DNA from: Firmicutes bacterium CAG:341
Lineage (GTDB): Bacteria > Bacillota > Clostridia > Oscillospirales > Acutalibacteraceae
Reading direction: 5' to 3'
NCBI GenBank assembly: GCA_000434995.1
Contig: FR895334.1
Coordinates: 7,484-71,483, forward strand
DNA: 64,000 nucleotides
Shown: positions 19,002 through 27,770 of the stretch, in pieces
How the letters are laid out: every line of letters begins with the position of its first letter
Numbering within the stretch: the stretch's first letter is position 1
Position numbers and translations under genes: made by a program
The notes under the pieces: model-generated
What the model saw: only the letters and a program-made list of their open reading frames with translations
Told to the model about the DNA's origin: nothing
The model's database searches: none

Positions 19002-19030
19002 ATTATACTAAATTCAACAATTAAAATCAA
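19002..19030 (-). promoter_or_regulatory. Predicted sigma-A promoter of recA
   Basis: TTGATT (19025-19030) and TATAAT (19002-19007) on the reverse strand, 17 bp apart; start expected near 18996, leader about 24 nt. Confidence 0.7.
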
Positions 19031-19087
19031 TAGTAAATAAAAAATATGCAAATATTTGTTCTAAATTAAAAAATAATAAAAAAAAGC

Positions 19088-19116
19088 TTGCAATTTGATT
19101 ACAATTGTGATAATAT
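19088..19116 (+). promoter_or_regulatory. Predicted extended -10 promoter of rpmB
   Basis: TTGCAA at 19088-19093 and TAATAT at 19111-19116, 17 bp apart, with TG one base before the -10 box. Start near 19123. Confidence 0.68.
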
Positions 19117-19151
19117 ATCTTCGTTCTAAATTGACAAGGAGGTGTTCGCAA

Positions 19152-19337
19152 ATGGCAAAATGTGAATACTGCGGAAAAGACGTATCTTTCGGCATCAAGG
19201 TTTCTCACTCACACAGAAGATCAAACAGAACTTGGAAACCAAACATTAAAAAAGTAAAGGCTATTGTTAACGGCTCTCCTAAAAGAGTAAACGTTTGCAC
19301 AAGATGTCTTCGCTCAGGTAAGGTTGAAAGAGCTTAA
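19152..19337 (+). CDS. rpmB: 50S ribosomal protein L28
   Basis: Large-subunit protein, 61 aa. It is the zinc-binding (C+) form: C4-x2-C7 and C49-x2-C52. The start at 19152 follows AAGGAGGTG; an ORF extension to 19095 includes the promoter. Stands alone between its own promoter and terminator. Confidence 0.97.
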   Translation: MAKCEYCGKDVSFGIKVSHSHRRSNRTWKPNIKKVKAIVNGSPKRVNVCTRCLRSGKVERA

Positions 19338-19351
19338 TAATTTCGCATAAA

Positions 19352-19378
19352 AAGCACCGATTTTTCGGTGCTTCTTTT
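19352..19378 (+). terminator. Intrinsic terminator of rpmB
   Basis: Stem AAGCACCGA against TCGGTGCTT with a T-rich loop, followed by CTTTTATTTT. The core CACCGATTTTTCGGTG recurs in the terminator at 50481. Confidence 0.85.
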
Positions 19379-19395
19379 ATTTTCTGCATTTTTAT

Positions 19396-19437
19396 CCCCA
19401 TGTGGGGCTTAGCATAATATGTAATATAGTGTATAAT
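19396..19437 (+). promoter_or_regulatory. Predicted ECF operon promoter with adjacent palindrome
   Basis: TTAGCA at 19409-19414 and TATAAT at 19432-19437, 17 bp apart; start near 19444. The palindrome CCCCATGTGGGG (19396-19407) abuts the -35 box. It is GC-rich in AT-rich surroundings and lies after the rpmB terminator, so an operator is a reasonable guess. Confidence 0.5.
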
Positions 19438-19463
19438 AAATTATATTATTTTGGAGTATAAAA

Positions 19464-20291
19464 ATGAATATAATCAACATAAATGATTTAAGCCATTCAT
19501 ATGTGTTTGCACAAAAGGAAATTAAAACTTTAAAAAACATTTCGCTTTACATAAATAAAGGTGAATATATATCAATAGTCGGTAAAAACGGATGCGGTAA
19601 AAGCACCCTTGTGAAACATTTAAACGCTTTGATTGATATACAGCATGGTGAAATCACAATTGCAACACTCGACTGTAAAAATAATAAAAACATATATAAA
19701 ATCAGGCAGAAATGCGGTATGGTTTTTCAAAATCCAAATAATCAATTTGTTTCATCGGTTGTAAAGGAAGATATTGAGTTTTCGTTAAAAAATTACAATA
19801 TTGATTATGATGACAGTACGATAAGCAAAGCGTTATCACTTGTTGGACTTAAGAATTTTGAAAACAGGGATATATATTCGCTTTCCGGCGGTCAAAAGCA
19901 AAGGCTTGCACTTGCCGGTATTCTTTGCGTAAACCCTGATATTATTATACTTGATGAAGTGACCACAATGCTTTCGCCTAATTCAAGAAAAAGTGTTTTA
20001 AATACTTTAAATGAACTTCATAAAAAAACGGATATTACAATTATTACCATAACACAGTATGCTCAGGAAACGGTTGATTGCGATAGAATTGTTGTTATGA
20101 AAAAAGGTGAAGTATTAGCACAAGGCTCACCTGAAAAGATTTATTCAAATTCATCGCTTATTGAGAGAGCAGAAATAGGTGTTCCTTACTGCGTTAAGAT
20201 TTATTATGATTTAAAAGATAACGGAATTGAACTTTCAAAATGCCCGTTAAACAATGAAAGCTTGGTTGAATTATTATGCCGATTAAAATAG
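19464..20291 (+). CDS. ecfA1: ECF transporter energy-coupling ATPase EcfA1
   Basis: One of two ABC ATPases that power an energy-coupling-factor vitamin/metal importer. 275 aa. Walker A GKNGCGKS (40-47), Q-loop FQNPNNQF, signature LSGGQKQ (140-146), Walker B IIILDE with E165. The following segment reads VTTMLSP rather than the usual ATAMLDP. At the switch position the usual TH is TQ (Q198 in ITITQYAQET), so the H-loop histidine is missing. First gene of ecfA1-ecfA2-ecfT-S-methyltransferase, overlapping ecfA2 by 16 bp. TTTGGAG ribosome-binding site. Confidence 0.92.
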   Translation: MNIININDLSHSYVFAQKEIKTLKNISLYINKGEYISIVGKNGCGKSTLVKHLNALIDIQHGEITIATLDCKNNKNIYKIRQKCGMVFQNPNNQFVSSVVKEDIEFSLKNYNIDYDDSTISKALSLVGLKNFENRDIYSLSGGQKQRLALAGILCVNPDIIILDEVTTMLSPNSRKSVLNTLNELHKKTDITIITITQYAQETVDCDRIVVMKKGEVLAQGSPEKIYSNSSLIERAEIGVPYCVKIYYDLKDNGIELSKCPLNNESLVELLCRLK

Positions 20292-21109
20292 ATAACTTAT
20301 ATTTTTCATATAATTCCGAGATGATTATTGATGATTTAAATTTAAAAGTAAACGATAACGAGATATTGGCAATAGTAGGTAATACGGGAAGCGGAAAATC
20401 AACCCTTGTTCAGCTTATTGCAGGGCTGTTAAAAGCCGATAAAGGAAAAATAATTGTTGATAATGATGATATTACAGCGAAAAAGTTTAACAAAAAGATT
20501 TTAAGAAAAAAGCTTGGAATTGTATTCCAGTTTCCTGAAATGCAACTTTTTGAGCAGAGCGTGGAAAAAGATATATTTTTCGGTTTAAAGCAATATAATT
20601 TAAGTTATAAGGAAAAATGCACCAGAGCCAAAGAAGTTTTAGAACTGCTCGGCCTTGATTTTGAAGAAATAAGGGATAAATCACCTTTAGCACTATCTGG
20701 CGGAGAAAAAAGAAAAGTTGCAATTGCCGGTGTAATGGTATGTAAGCCTAAATATTTAATTTTTGATGAGCCTATTGCCGGCCTTGATTATTCATCTCGT
20801 GAAAGTTTTATGAAAGTTTTATTAAAACTTAAAGAGCAAGGTACATCAATTATTATAATATCACACAATTTAGATTATTTGGCAGAATATGCCGACAGAA
20901 TTATTGTTATGAATAACGGAAAAATTGTCCTTGATGATTTACCGAATATCGTTTTCGGCAAACAGCAAATGCTCGATGAACTTAATATCGGCACTTGCAG
21001 CAGTAAAAATATTATAAATTTGCTTAAAGCAAATGATATTCAAATGCCGGATAATATAATTAAATATAATGATTTGCTTAACTCACTGATAACTTGTTTT
21101 GGAGAATAG
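20276..21109 (+). CDS. ecfA2: ECF transporter energy-coupling ATPase EcfA2
   Basis: Second ATPase of the same importer, 277 aa. Walker A GNTGSGKS (35-42), Q-loop FQFPEMQLFE, signature LSGGEKR (139-145), Walker B YLIFDE with E164, and a normal switch histidine H196 (IISHNLD). All catalytic elements are intact, in contrast to EcfA1. Begins inside ecfA1 in another frame. Confidence 0.94.
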   Translation: MPIKIDNLYFSYNSEMIIDDLNLKVNDNEILAIVGNTGSGKSTLVQLIAGLLKADKGKIIVDNDDITAKKFNKKILRKKLGIVFQFPEMQLFEQSVEKDIFFGLKQYNLSYKEKCTRAKEVLELLGLDFEEIRDKSPLALSGGEKRKVAIAGVMVCKPKYLIFDEPIAGLDYSSRESFMKVLLKLKEQGTSIIIISHNLDYLAEYADRIIVMNNGKIVLDDLPNIVFGKQQMLDELNIGTCSSKNIINLLKANDIQMPDNIIKYNDLLNSLITCFGE

Positions 21110-21110
21110 A

Positions 21111-21806
21111 ATGGAAAATATTTTAACGGGGACTTACATAAATATTAACTCCCCCATTCATAAATTAAATGTAAAATATAAAATGCCTTGCTTAATATTA
21201 GCTTTGGCTTTTACGGTAATATCAAATAATGCTGTAATGTATTTAATCAACTTTGCTGTACTGTCACTTTTAATCATAATTTCCAAAATAAAATTGAAAT
21301 ACTTTTTATCAGCTGTTAAGAGCTTGTGGTCATTTTATTTAATCATTTTCTGTATGAATTCCCTTTTCTATAATCAAGGAGAGGTGTTATTATCCTTTTG
21401 GAAAATAAATATTACACTTGGCGGTGTCAGGCAGGGTGCAATAATTGTATTAAATGTGCTTTTGGTTATTCTTTGGTCAAAGCTTTTTATTTCAACTTCT
21501 TCCCCGATAGAAATAACTAAAGCAATAAGTTTTTATTTAAAGCCGTTAAGAATTTTTAAAATTCCGACAGAAAATTTAGCTTTAATTTTATCTGTTTCAA
21601 TTCAGTTTGTACCTACTCTTTTGATTGAAACGCAAAATATAAAAAAAGCACAAACAGCACGCGGTGCTGAATTTGAATCAAGAAATCCGCTGAAAAAAGC
21701 TAAATGTGTAATTCCGCTGATTGTGCCGATATTTATAAATGCTTTTAAACGCGCCGATGAGCTTTCGCTTGCTATTGAAGCAAGAGGATATAAAGGAGAA
21801 AAATAA
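21111..21806 (+). CDS. ecfT: ECF transporter transmembrane subunit EcfT
   Basis: Membrane scaffold joining the two ATPases to the substrate-binding S component. 231 aa from ATG 21111, whose GGAGA site overlaps the ecfA2 stop; an ATG at 21099 lacks this site. Several helices at the N terminus, then a cytoplasmic coupling region with two Ala-Arg-Gly motifs (TARGAE and EARGYKG), the hallmark of EcfT. The stop codon touches the next start codon. Confidence 0.93.
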   Translation: MENILTGTYININSPIHKLNVKYKMPCLILALAFTVISNNAVMYLINFAVLSLLIIISKIKLKYFLSAVKSLWSFYLIIFCMNSLFYNQGEVLLSFWKINITLGGVRQGAIIVLNVLLVILWSKLFISTSSPIEITKAISFYLKPLRIFKIPTENLALILSVSIQFVPTLLIETQNIKKAQTARGAEFESRNPLKKAKCVIPLIVPIFINAFKRADELSLAIEARGYKGEK

Positions 21807-22388
21807 ATGAAAAATAATAATTTAAAAATTAACACATTAGGTAAAATGAGTATAGTTAAACAATCTATAATTACTGCTGTATGCATAGCACTTTGCGTTG
21901 TTTTTCCAATGGCGTTTCACAGCATACCGCGAGCAGGAATAATATATTGCCCGATGCACATACCGGTGCTGATATGCGGTCTTATTTGTGCACCGCAATA
22001 TGCGGCAGTGTGTGGCATTTCAGGTGTACTTCTTTCAAGTGTGCTTACCGGTATGCCACCTGTTGCAATGCTTCCTTCAATGCTGGTTGAACTCACATGC
22101 TATGCGCTTATATCTTCTCTTTTAATGAAATTTGTACATACAAAAAAATCTGCGCTTGATTTATATATATCATTGGTAGGCGCACTTGTTATCGGCAGAG
22201 TTATAGCCGGCATAGTTAAAGCTTTAATATTTGCGCGCGGTGAAATTACTATTGCTTCTTGGGCAACGGCATATTTTGTTACCTGCCTGCCGGGAATTAT
22301 AATGCAAATCATATTAGTTCCCGTTGTATATGCTACACTTATAAAGGCAAATTTAATTCCGTCAAGATATGTAATTTGTGAGGAATAA
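21807..22388 (+). CDS. ECF transporter S component, substrate unknown
   Basis: Substrate-binding membrane protein of an ECF importer, 193 aa with about six helices. Conserved features are GIIYCPMHIPVLICG and GMPPVAMLPSMLVEL, found in the ECF_trnsprt (PF12822-like) group that includes folate, pantothenate and other vitamin binders. The substrate cannot be told from sequence. Its place in the transporter operon suggests a dedicated complex, although EcfA/EcfT could also serve distant S components. AAAGGAG lies before the start. Confidence 0.85.
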   Translation: MKNNNLKINTLGKMSIVKQSIITAVCIALCVVFPMAFHSIPRAGIIYCPMHIPVLICGLICAPQYAAVCGISGVLLSSVLTGMPPVAMLPSMLVELTCYALISSLLMKFVHTKKSALDLYISLVGALVIGRVIAGIVKALIFARGEITIASWATAYFVTCLPGIIMQIILVPVVYATLIKANLIPSRYVICEE

Positions 22389-22391
22389 GAA

Positions 22392-22985
22392 ATGAATAAA
22401 AAAGATGTTATTGAATTTTTTGACAGCCGTTCATCATCGTGGGATAAAGAAATGGAAACAGATGATTATAAAATGAATCAAATACTTGATGCGGCTCAAA
22501 TAGAAAGCGGTAAATCGGTACTTGATATTGCCTGCGGCACCGGGGTTATGATAGATTATTATATTAAAAGAAATGTATCTGATGTAACAGGTGTTGATAT
22601 ATCAAGTAAAATGATTGAAATTGCAGAAAATAAATTCAAAAAATATGATAATATAAATTTTATTTGCTGTGATGCGGAAACTTACCGCTTTAATCAAAAA
22701 TATGTCTCAATAATGGTATTTAATGCATTTCCGCACTTTGTAAATCCAAAAGCCTTAATTAAAAATCTTGTAAAAGCCGTAAAATCGGGCGGTACTGTTA
22801 CCGTTGCACACGACAGGGGCAGAAAAAGCCTTGATAATCACCATAAAAGCGTTCATGCGAGTAAAATATCTAATGGGCTTATGAGTGAAGATGATTTAGA
22901 AAAAATATTTGTTATGGCAGGTATTACGGATATTTATAAAAAATCAACTGATGATATTTATATAGTAAGCGGCAAGAAAATATAA
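22392..22985 (+). CDS. Class I SAM-dependent methyltransferase
   Basis: Rossmann-fold methyltransferase of 197 aa. Motif I VLDIACGTG (43-51), acidic motif II GVDIS (67-71), later motif DAETYRF. The acceptor is unknown; small-molecule methyltransferases of this type often act on quinones, cofactors or precursors. Starting 3 bp after the S component with its own GAGGAAT site and ending at the operon terminator, it is co-transcribed with the transporter and may modify the imported compound. Confidence 0.85.
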   Translation: MNKKDVIEFFDSRSSSWDKEMETDDYKMNQILDAAQIESGKSVLDIACGTGVMIDYYIKRNVSDVTGVDISSKMIEIAENKFKKYDNINFICCDAETYRFNQKYVSIMVFNAFPHFVNPKALIKNLVKAVKSGGTVTVAHDRGRKSLDNHHKSVHASKISNGLMSEDDLEKIFVMAGITDIYKKSTDDIYIVSGKKI

Positions 22986-22988
22986 AGA

Positions 22989-23022
22989 AAGCGTACATTC
23001 TATTTGGAATGTACGCTTTTCT
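22989..23022 (+). terminator. Intrinsic terminator of the ECF operon
   Basis: 12-bp stem AAGCGTACATTC against GAATGTACGCTT with a 6-nt loop, then TTCTC. The weak T tract lies over the last codon of the convergent gene. Confidence 0.8.
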
Positions 23023-23990
23023 CAATTTTGAAAATAAATTTGTTCTTCTTCTATTAAATTGTATGAATATAATTTCTCGGTATCTAAATCAACTTTGTTA
23101 ATGTCAACAGCATTTATTCTGTGGCAATTGTAAGAAGTGTAATAATAAATTCCTTTGTCAGCATTGCAGCAGGATGTATATATTGTAATCTCATATTTAC
23201 CGTCTCCTACTTCACAACATCCTCTTTGCTGGTCAACAGAGCCTAAAATATGAAAGAATTGGCTTACACTTTCGCTTTCATCATCACTTGATTTGGAATT
23301 TAGCTTGGTAAATGCAACTTTTGCAAAGCGTGATGTTGATGATAAGTCACCGGGTAAGCCTATTGCACCCATTCCCCTACTGTATTGTGTTAAATCGCAG
23401 CCAAAATTATTATTTGGCTGTTTCGGCGATAACGGCATATATTGATTTAGCATAAACATCTGCATATCAAAAGGCGGGTTATTTGTTAATACCCCAATTT
23501 CGTTATTATATATTTTCATTCCGTCCTTGGTGCATTCAAGCGTAATGCACTCGTTTTTATCTGCAATAATATAATGTAGCTGTGCAGATGGCAATTTATC
23601 TGAAAACGGTGTGGCGGTAATATTGATTTTTGAAAGCAATGTGTGAACTTCTTTCATATCTTTACACTTGCATAAAATCCAGTTAATAAGTTCGTATTGA
23701 GCTACATTTTCTTTCATATCATCATATTCACTGTATTGTGCGTTGCCAACAAAATTAAGACCTGCAATGCAAACTCCCTTTTCGTTTACAGCGTCATAAT
23801 AAAGAGGATAATCTTTTGCAATATGTGCCATTCCGATAATTGCATAATGCTCTTTTACCTCTCCCATAAATTTAAACTTAAAAGGATAATTTCTTGGTGT
23901 AATTGTTATTTGGTCACCATATGAAAACTCGTAATCAAGTGTTCTTCCAAAATAAAAATCTTTAGTTTTATAAGTTGCTGCTGTGCACAT
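23022..23990 (-). CDS. Choloylglycine hydrolase family protein (bile salt hydrolase-like)
   Basis: Ntn hydrolase of 322 aa, closely similar in layout to Clostridium bile salt hydrolase, which releases glycine or taurine from conjugated bile acids. After removal of Met1 the nucleophile is Cys2 (MCTAATY). Other active-site positions: R16 and D19 (FGRTLDYE), N79 (AGLNF), N170/N171 (LTNNP) and R221 (TSRFAKVAF). No signal peptide, so cytosolic. The frame stays open upstream through tRNA-Leu, but AAGGGTG precedes ATG 23990 and Cys2 fixes the start. Penicillin V acylase or other linear-amide activity is possible; the AGLNF and LTNNP motifs favour bile salts. Confidence 0.88.
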   Translation of the reverse strand: MCTAATYKTKDFYFGRTLDYEFSYGDQITITPRNYPFKFKFMGEVKEHYAIIGMAHIAKDYPLYYDAVNEKGVCIAGLNFVGNAQYSEYDDMKENVAQYELINWILCKCKDMKEVHTLLSKINITATPFSDKLPSAQLHYIIADKNECITLECTKDGMKIYNNEIGVLTNNPPFDMQMFMLNQYMPLSPKQPNNNFGCDLTQYSRGMGAIGLPGDLSSTSRFAKVAFTKLNSKSSDDESESVSQFFHILGSVDQQRGCCEVGDGKYEITIYTSCCNADKGIYYYTSYNCHRINAVDINKVDLDTEKLYSYNLIEEEQIYFQN

Positions 23991-24041
23991 AATATCACCC
24001 TTATAATTATTATCCAAAAATAAAAAATAAAACAATAAAAA

Positions 24042-24068
24042 AATAAAAAGGCTGTCAATATGACAACC
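24042..24068 (-). terminator. Intrinsic terminator after tRNA-Leu
   Basis: Stem GGTTGTC against GACAGCC (one G-T pair) with a 5-nt loop, then TTTTTATTTTTTT on the reverse strand. It begins 3 nt beyond the CCA end. Confidence 0.8.
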
Positions 24069-24071
24069 CTT

Positions 24072-24158
24072 TGGTGCCGGCGGCGGGGGTCGAACCCGCA
24101 CCCTGTTGCCAGGACTGGATTTTGAGTCCAGCACGTCTGCCAATTCCATCACGCCGGC
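24072..24158 (-). tRNA. tRNA-Leu (anticodon CAA)
   Basis: 87 nt with an encoded CCA end. The acceptor stem GCCGGCG pairs with CGCCGGC. The anticodon stem-loop CTGGA-CTCAAAA-TCCAG gives anticodon CAA, reading UUG. A long class II variable arm (TCCTGGCAACAGGGT) confirms a leucine tRNA, and GGTTCGA is in the T loop. It is transcribed ahead of the hydrolase gene with a terminator between. Confidence 0.97.
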
Positions 24159-24308
24159 AAATCAGCTTTTTTATTATATAAAATTCAAAGCCTAAAGTCA
24201 ATAGATTTATCAATTTTAATAAATGCTTATTTAAAAATATCCCATAACTAATAACTGGCTAAAAATCAATTGCAGTTATTATATCTAATTAAGAATTGAT
24301 TTTAATAT

Positions 24309-24337
24309 AAAAAGCTGCCGTGAATTAACACGACAGC
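24309..24337 (-). terminator. Intrinsic terminator of tyrS
   Basis: Stem AGCTG-CGTG against CACG-CAGCT (one mismatch) with a 6-nt loop, then TTTTTA on the reverse strand; 12 bp after tyrS. Confidence 0.8.
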
Positions 24338-24349
24338 TAAAATTAAAAC

Positions 24350-25570
24350 TTATTTACTAAACTTGTGGAATACCTTTTTACCCTTTTTAACTATGATTTC
24401 ATTATTAAAATCATCAACGTTAAATGTCATATTCGGGTCAGTTGCTTTTTCATCATTAACGCTGACACCGCCTTGAGTAATAAGGCGTCTGCCTTCACCC
24501 TTTGATTTAATAATTCCTGCCTTAACCATCATATCAAGAAGCATAATTGAACCATCGTTAAAATCATCATCTGAAAGTACGGTTTCAGGCATATTAGAGT
24601 TATCTGCACCGCCGGCAAAAAGTGCTTTTGCGGCATTTTGAGCCTTTGTAGCTTCTTCTTCACCGTGAATCATTTTTGTGAGTTCAAAAGCAAGAACTTC
24701 CTTTACCTTATTAAGTTCAGCACCTTCAAGCTTTGCGTATTCGTTAATCTGCTCCATAGGTATGAATGTAAGAAGCTTCATACATTTGATTACATCCTGG
24801 TCGCCTACATTTCGCCAGTATTGATAAAATTCATAAGGAGAAGTCTTTTCAGCATCAAGCCAAACAGCACCCTTTTCGGTCTTGCCCATTTTCTTACCCT
24901 CTGAATTAGTAAGAAGAGTAATTGTCATAGCATTAGCATTGCCTTGAAGCTTCTTTCTAATGAGTTCCATACCGCCAATCATATTTGACCACTGGTCGTC
25001 ACCGCCGAACTGAAGGTTACAGCCATATTTCTTATAAAGAGTGTAGAAGTCGTAGCTTTGCATAATCATATAGTTAAATTCAAGGAAAGAAAGTCCTCTT
25101 TCCATTCTCTGCTTATAGCATTCAAAGCTTAACATTCTGTTTACACTGAAGCAAGCACCAACTTCACGAAGAACATTGATATAGTTAAGGTCAAGAAGCC
25201 AATCGGCATTATTAACCATCAATGCTTTTCCGTCTGAAAAGTCGATAAATTTAGACATTTGCTTTTTAAAGCAATCGCAGTTATGCTGAATAATTTCAGG
25301 TGTAAGCATTTTACGCATATCGGTTTTACCGCTTGGGTCACCAATCATACCTGTACCGCCGCCGATAAGTGCAATCGGTTTATTGCCGGCCATTTGAAGT
25401 CTTTTCATAAGGCAAAGTGCCATAAAGTGACCTACATGCAAGCTATCTGCGGTTGGGTCAAAGCCGATGTAAAATACTGCTTTACCATTATTGATAAGCT
25501 CTCTTACTTCATCTTCATCAGTAATTTGAGCTATAAGTCCTCTTTCTTTTAATTCTTCATAAACTCCCAT
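24350..25570 (-). CDS. tyrS: Tyrosyl-tRNA synthetase
   Basis: Class I synthetase, 406 aa. HIGH motif as HVGH (LHVGHFMAL), KMSKS motif as KMGKT ([10 protein letters not shown]), both in normal order, and a C-terminal S4 RNA-binding domain ([21 protein letters not shown]). ATG with AGGAGG. No T-box is present in the 90 bp before it, unlike many Firmicute tyrS genes. Confidence 0.97.
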   Translation of the reverse strand: MGVYEELKERGLIAQITDEDEVRELINNGKAVFYIGFDPTADSLHVGHFMALCLMKRLQMAGNKPIALIGGGTGMIGDPSGKTDMRKMLTPEIIQHNCDCFKKQMSKFIDFSDGKALMVNNADWLLDLNYINVLREVGACFSVNRMLSFECYKQRMERGLSFLEFNYMIMQSYDFYTLYKKYGCNLQFGGDDQWSNMIGGMELIRKKLQGNANAMTITLLTNSEGKKMGKTEKGAVWLDAEKTSPYEFYQYWRNVGDQDVIKCMKLLTFIPMEQINEYAKLEGAELNKVKEVLAFELTKMIHGEEEATKAQNAAKALFAGGADNSNMPETVLSDDDFNDGSIMLLDMMVKAGIIKSKGEGRRLITQGGVSVNDEKATDPNMTFNVDDFNNEIIVKKGKKVFHKFSK

Positions 25571-25660
25571 TTATATATCCTCCTAAAATAAAAACAATTC
25601 ATAATAATACTGCGGCGCAAGTTGGGTTTTTAACTTTTTGTTCAATATTAACACCCATAG

Positions 25661-27325
25661 TTAATCACTGCATAAATTCTGATTTAATAATTCCTCTGCA
25701 CTTTGAAGAAGTGTATCCGTTATTTCAAGGCCACCCATAATTCGTGCAAGTTCTTGCTTCCTGCCCTCAAAATCAAGTGGTGTAACACAAGTAAAAGTTT
25801 TATTATCATTAAATTTCTTTTGAATCAGAAAATGTTCATCTGCATTTGACGCAATTTGTGCAGAATGCGTTACACAAATAACTTGTGTATTTTTTGAAAC
25901 GGATTTAAGCTTTAAGCCGATTTTTTGGCTTGCTCTGCCGCTTACACCGGTATCAATTTCATCAAAAATCAAAGTACCGATTGTATCATTGTACGATATA
26001 ATGTTTTTAATTGCAAGCATTATTCTTGAAAGTTCACCGCCTGAAGCAACTTTTGATAAAGATTTTGGCGGTTCACCCGGATTTGCCGAAATTAAGAATT
26101 CGATTTTATCATATCCCGTTGATGACAAATTGCCTTTATTAAAATCAACATAAAACTGCATTTTCGGCATATCAAGAAAAGCTAATTCTTGTTTTACATT
26201 TTCTTCAAATATTTTAGCGGTTTTTTTACGGTCAACTGATAATTTATCGGCAAGTTTTACCGTGATGTTTAGCAAATTTTCATATTCTTCATTAAGTCTG
26301 TTTAATTCTTCGTCAGCAAAAAGAATTGAATTTCGCTTTTCTTTAGCTTTTTCAAGATAATCAAGCATTTCCTGCTCAGTCTGCCCGTATTTGTTTGAAA
26401 ACTTATAATAAAGGTCAAGCTTTTCATCAATCATTTCAATTTCTTCAGGTGAAAAATCAATTGATAAAAGCAAAGCTTCTGCTTTATCCTTGGCAAGCTC
26501 CAATTTGTCGTTTATATCATTAAAAACATCGTAAACATCTTTAGTTTCATCAAATTTAAAAAGTGTTCTTGATACATCTGCACAAGCTTGCTCAATTCCG
26601 ATATTTTCATCATCACCGTTAATAACAGAAATTGCAAGGTTAAGGCTTTTGATTATATCTTCGCTTTTTTGAATAAGCGCTCTTTTTTGTGTTAGTTCTT
26701 CCCTTTCGCCTACTTTAATATCGGCTTTTTCAAGTTCTTCAATTTGGAAATTAAGAAGTTCAAGCAGGCTTTCCTTATTATCCTCATCTTTAGCGAAAGA
26801 TTTTAATTTTCTTCTGACGGAAATGAGCTTTTTAAAAGTTTCTTTATAATCGGATAAAACAGATTTATCCTCTAAAAGCATATCAATATAGTTATACTGC
26901 AAATCAGGGTTTAAAAGAGCCTGGCTGTCGTGCTGCCCATGAACATTGACCAAATATGAGCAAATTTCTTTAAGCATTGATACTGTAACGGTTTTTCCGT
27001 TCACTTTACACAGTGATTTTCCGTTTGCAGAGATTTTTCTTGTAATAAGCAGTGAATTATCTTCTTCAAGTTCAATATCAAATTTCTTTAATTTATTGAG
27101 CGCAGAGTCACAAATATCATCAAAATATGCACTGACATATGCATTGTCAGCACCGTATCGCACCAATTCCCTTGATGTGCGCTCGCCCATAATTGCGTTA
27201 ATTGAATCAACAACTATTGATTTACCGGCACCTGTTTCACCTGTTAAAACATTTAATCCGCCGCTGAAATCAACACTCGCCTTTTCAATTACAGCTATAT
27301 TTTCAATGTCAAGAGTTTTTAGCAT
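25661..27325 (-). CDS. recN: DNA repair protein RecN
   Basis: SMC-like ATPase recruited to double-strand breaks, 554 aa. Walker A GETGAGKS near residue 30, a central coiled coil (about 150-350), and C-terminal signature ASGGELSRIMLAI with Walker B TLIFDEID. Overlaps argR by 17 bp; argR-recN order is widespread in Gram-positives. Last gene of the long reverse-strand run from spoIIIAA. No strong terminator was seen after it. Confidence 0.96.
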   Translation of the reverse strand: MLKTLDIENIAVIEKASVDFSGGLNVLTGETGAGKSIVVDSINAIMGERTSRELVRYGADNAYVSAYFDDICDSALNKLKKFDIELEEDNSLLITRKISANGKSLCKVNGKTVTVSMLKEICSYLVNVHGQHDSQALLNPDLQYNYIDMLLEDKSVLSDYKETFKKLISVRRKLKSFAKDEDNKESLLELLNFQIEELEKADIKVGEREELTQKRALIQKSEDIIKSLNLAISVINGDDENIGIEQACADVSRTLFKFDETKDVYDVFNDINDKLELAKDKAEALLLSIDFSPEEIEMIDEKLDLYYKFSNKYGQTEQEMLDYLEKAKEKRNSILFADEELNRLNEEYENLLNITVKLADKLSVDRKKTAKIFEENVKQELAFLDMPKMQFYVDFNKGNLSSTGYDKIEFLISANPGEPPKSLSKVASGGELSRIMLAIKNIISYNDTIGTLIFDEIDTGVSGRASQKIGLKLKSVSKNTQVICVTHSAQIASNADEHFLIQKKFNDNKTFTCVTPLDFEGRKQELARIMGGLEITDTLLQSAEELLNQNLCSD

Positions 27326-27770
27326 TTAAAATCTTCTCCATATTCATTGTGAATATTTTTGCAAAATCTTCAGTTTTACAAAGAACAAATATTGTATCAT
27401 CACCCGAGATGGTGCCAACTACACCCGTCCATTCCATTGAATCAATTGCGGTACAAACTGCTACCGCCATACCTGCAAAACATTTAATACAAACGATATT
27501 TTGTGCATATTCAACATTTATGATTGATTCGCCAAATATTCCGCCTGTTCGCCTTGCGTTTTCGTTATTATTCTTTTTACCGGTAGAATAAACATATCTG
27601 CCTTTTTCCGATAAATCTTTAACAAGGCGGAGTTCTTTAATGTCACGGGATATTGTAGCCTGTGTTACTTCATATCCGTTGTTTAAAAGGAGAGTTTGCA
27701 ATTCCTCTTGTGTTTCTATATCGTGAGAATTTATAAGTTCCAATATTTTAGCGTGTCTTCTCTTTTTCAT
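27309..27770 (-). CDS. argR: Arginine repressor
   Basis: ArgR/AhrC, 153 aa. N-terminal winged helix-turn-helix (QEELQTLLLNNGYEVTQATISRD region) and C-terminal arginine-binding oligomerisation domain with GTISGDDTIFVL. Represses arginine synthesis in the presence of arginine. One base separates it from nadK upstream. Confidence 0.95.
   Translation of the reverse strand: MKKRRHAKILELINSHDIETQEELQTLLLNNGYEVTQATISRDIKELRLVKDLSEKGRYVYSTGKKNNNENARRTGGIFGESIINVEYAQNIVCIKCFAGMAVAVCTAIDSMEWTGVVGTISGDDTIFVLCKTEDFAKIFTMNMEKILNAKNS

Noticed and set aside
19030..19075. Possible LexA box upstream of recA (GAAC near GCAAATATTTG)
   Set aside because: Only one GAAC half site; the spacing and second half do not fit GAAC-N4-GTTC.
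23991..24152. N-terminal extension of the bile-salt-hydrolase reading frame
   Set aside because: It translates the tRNA-Leu gene and terminator; the catalytic Cys must be residue 2, fixing ATG 23990.
25571..25660. T-box before tyrS
   Set aside because: No T-box core sequence in the gap and too little room for stem I.
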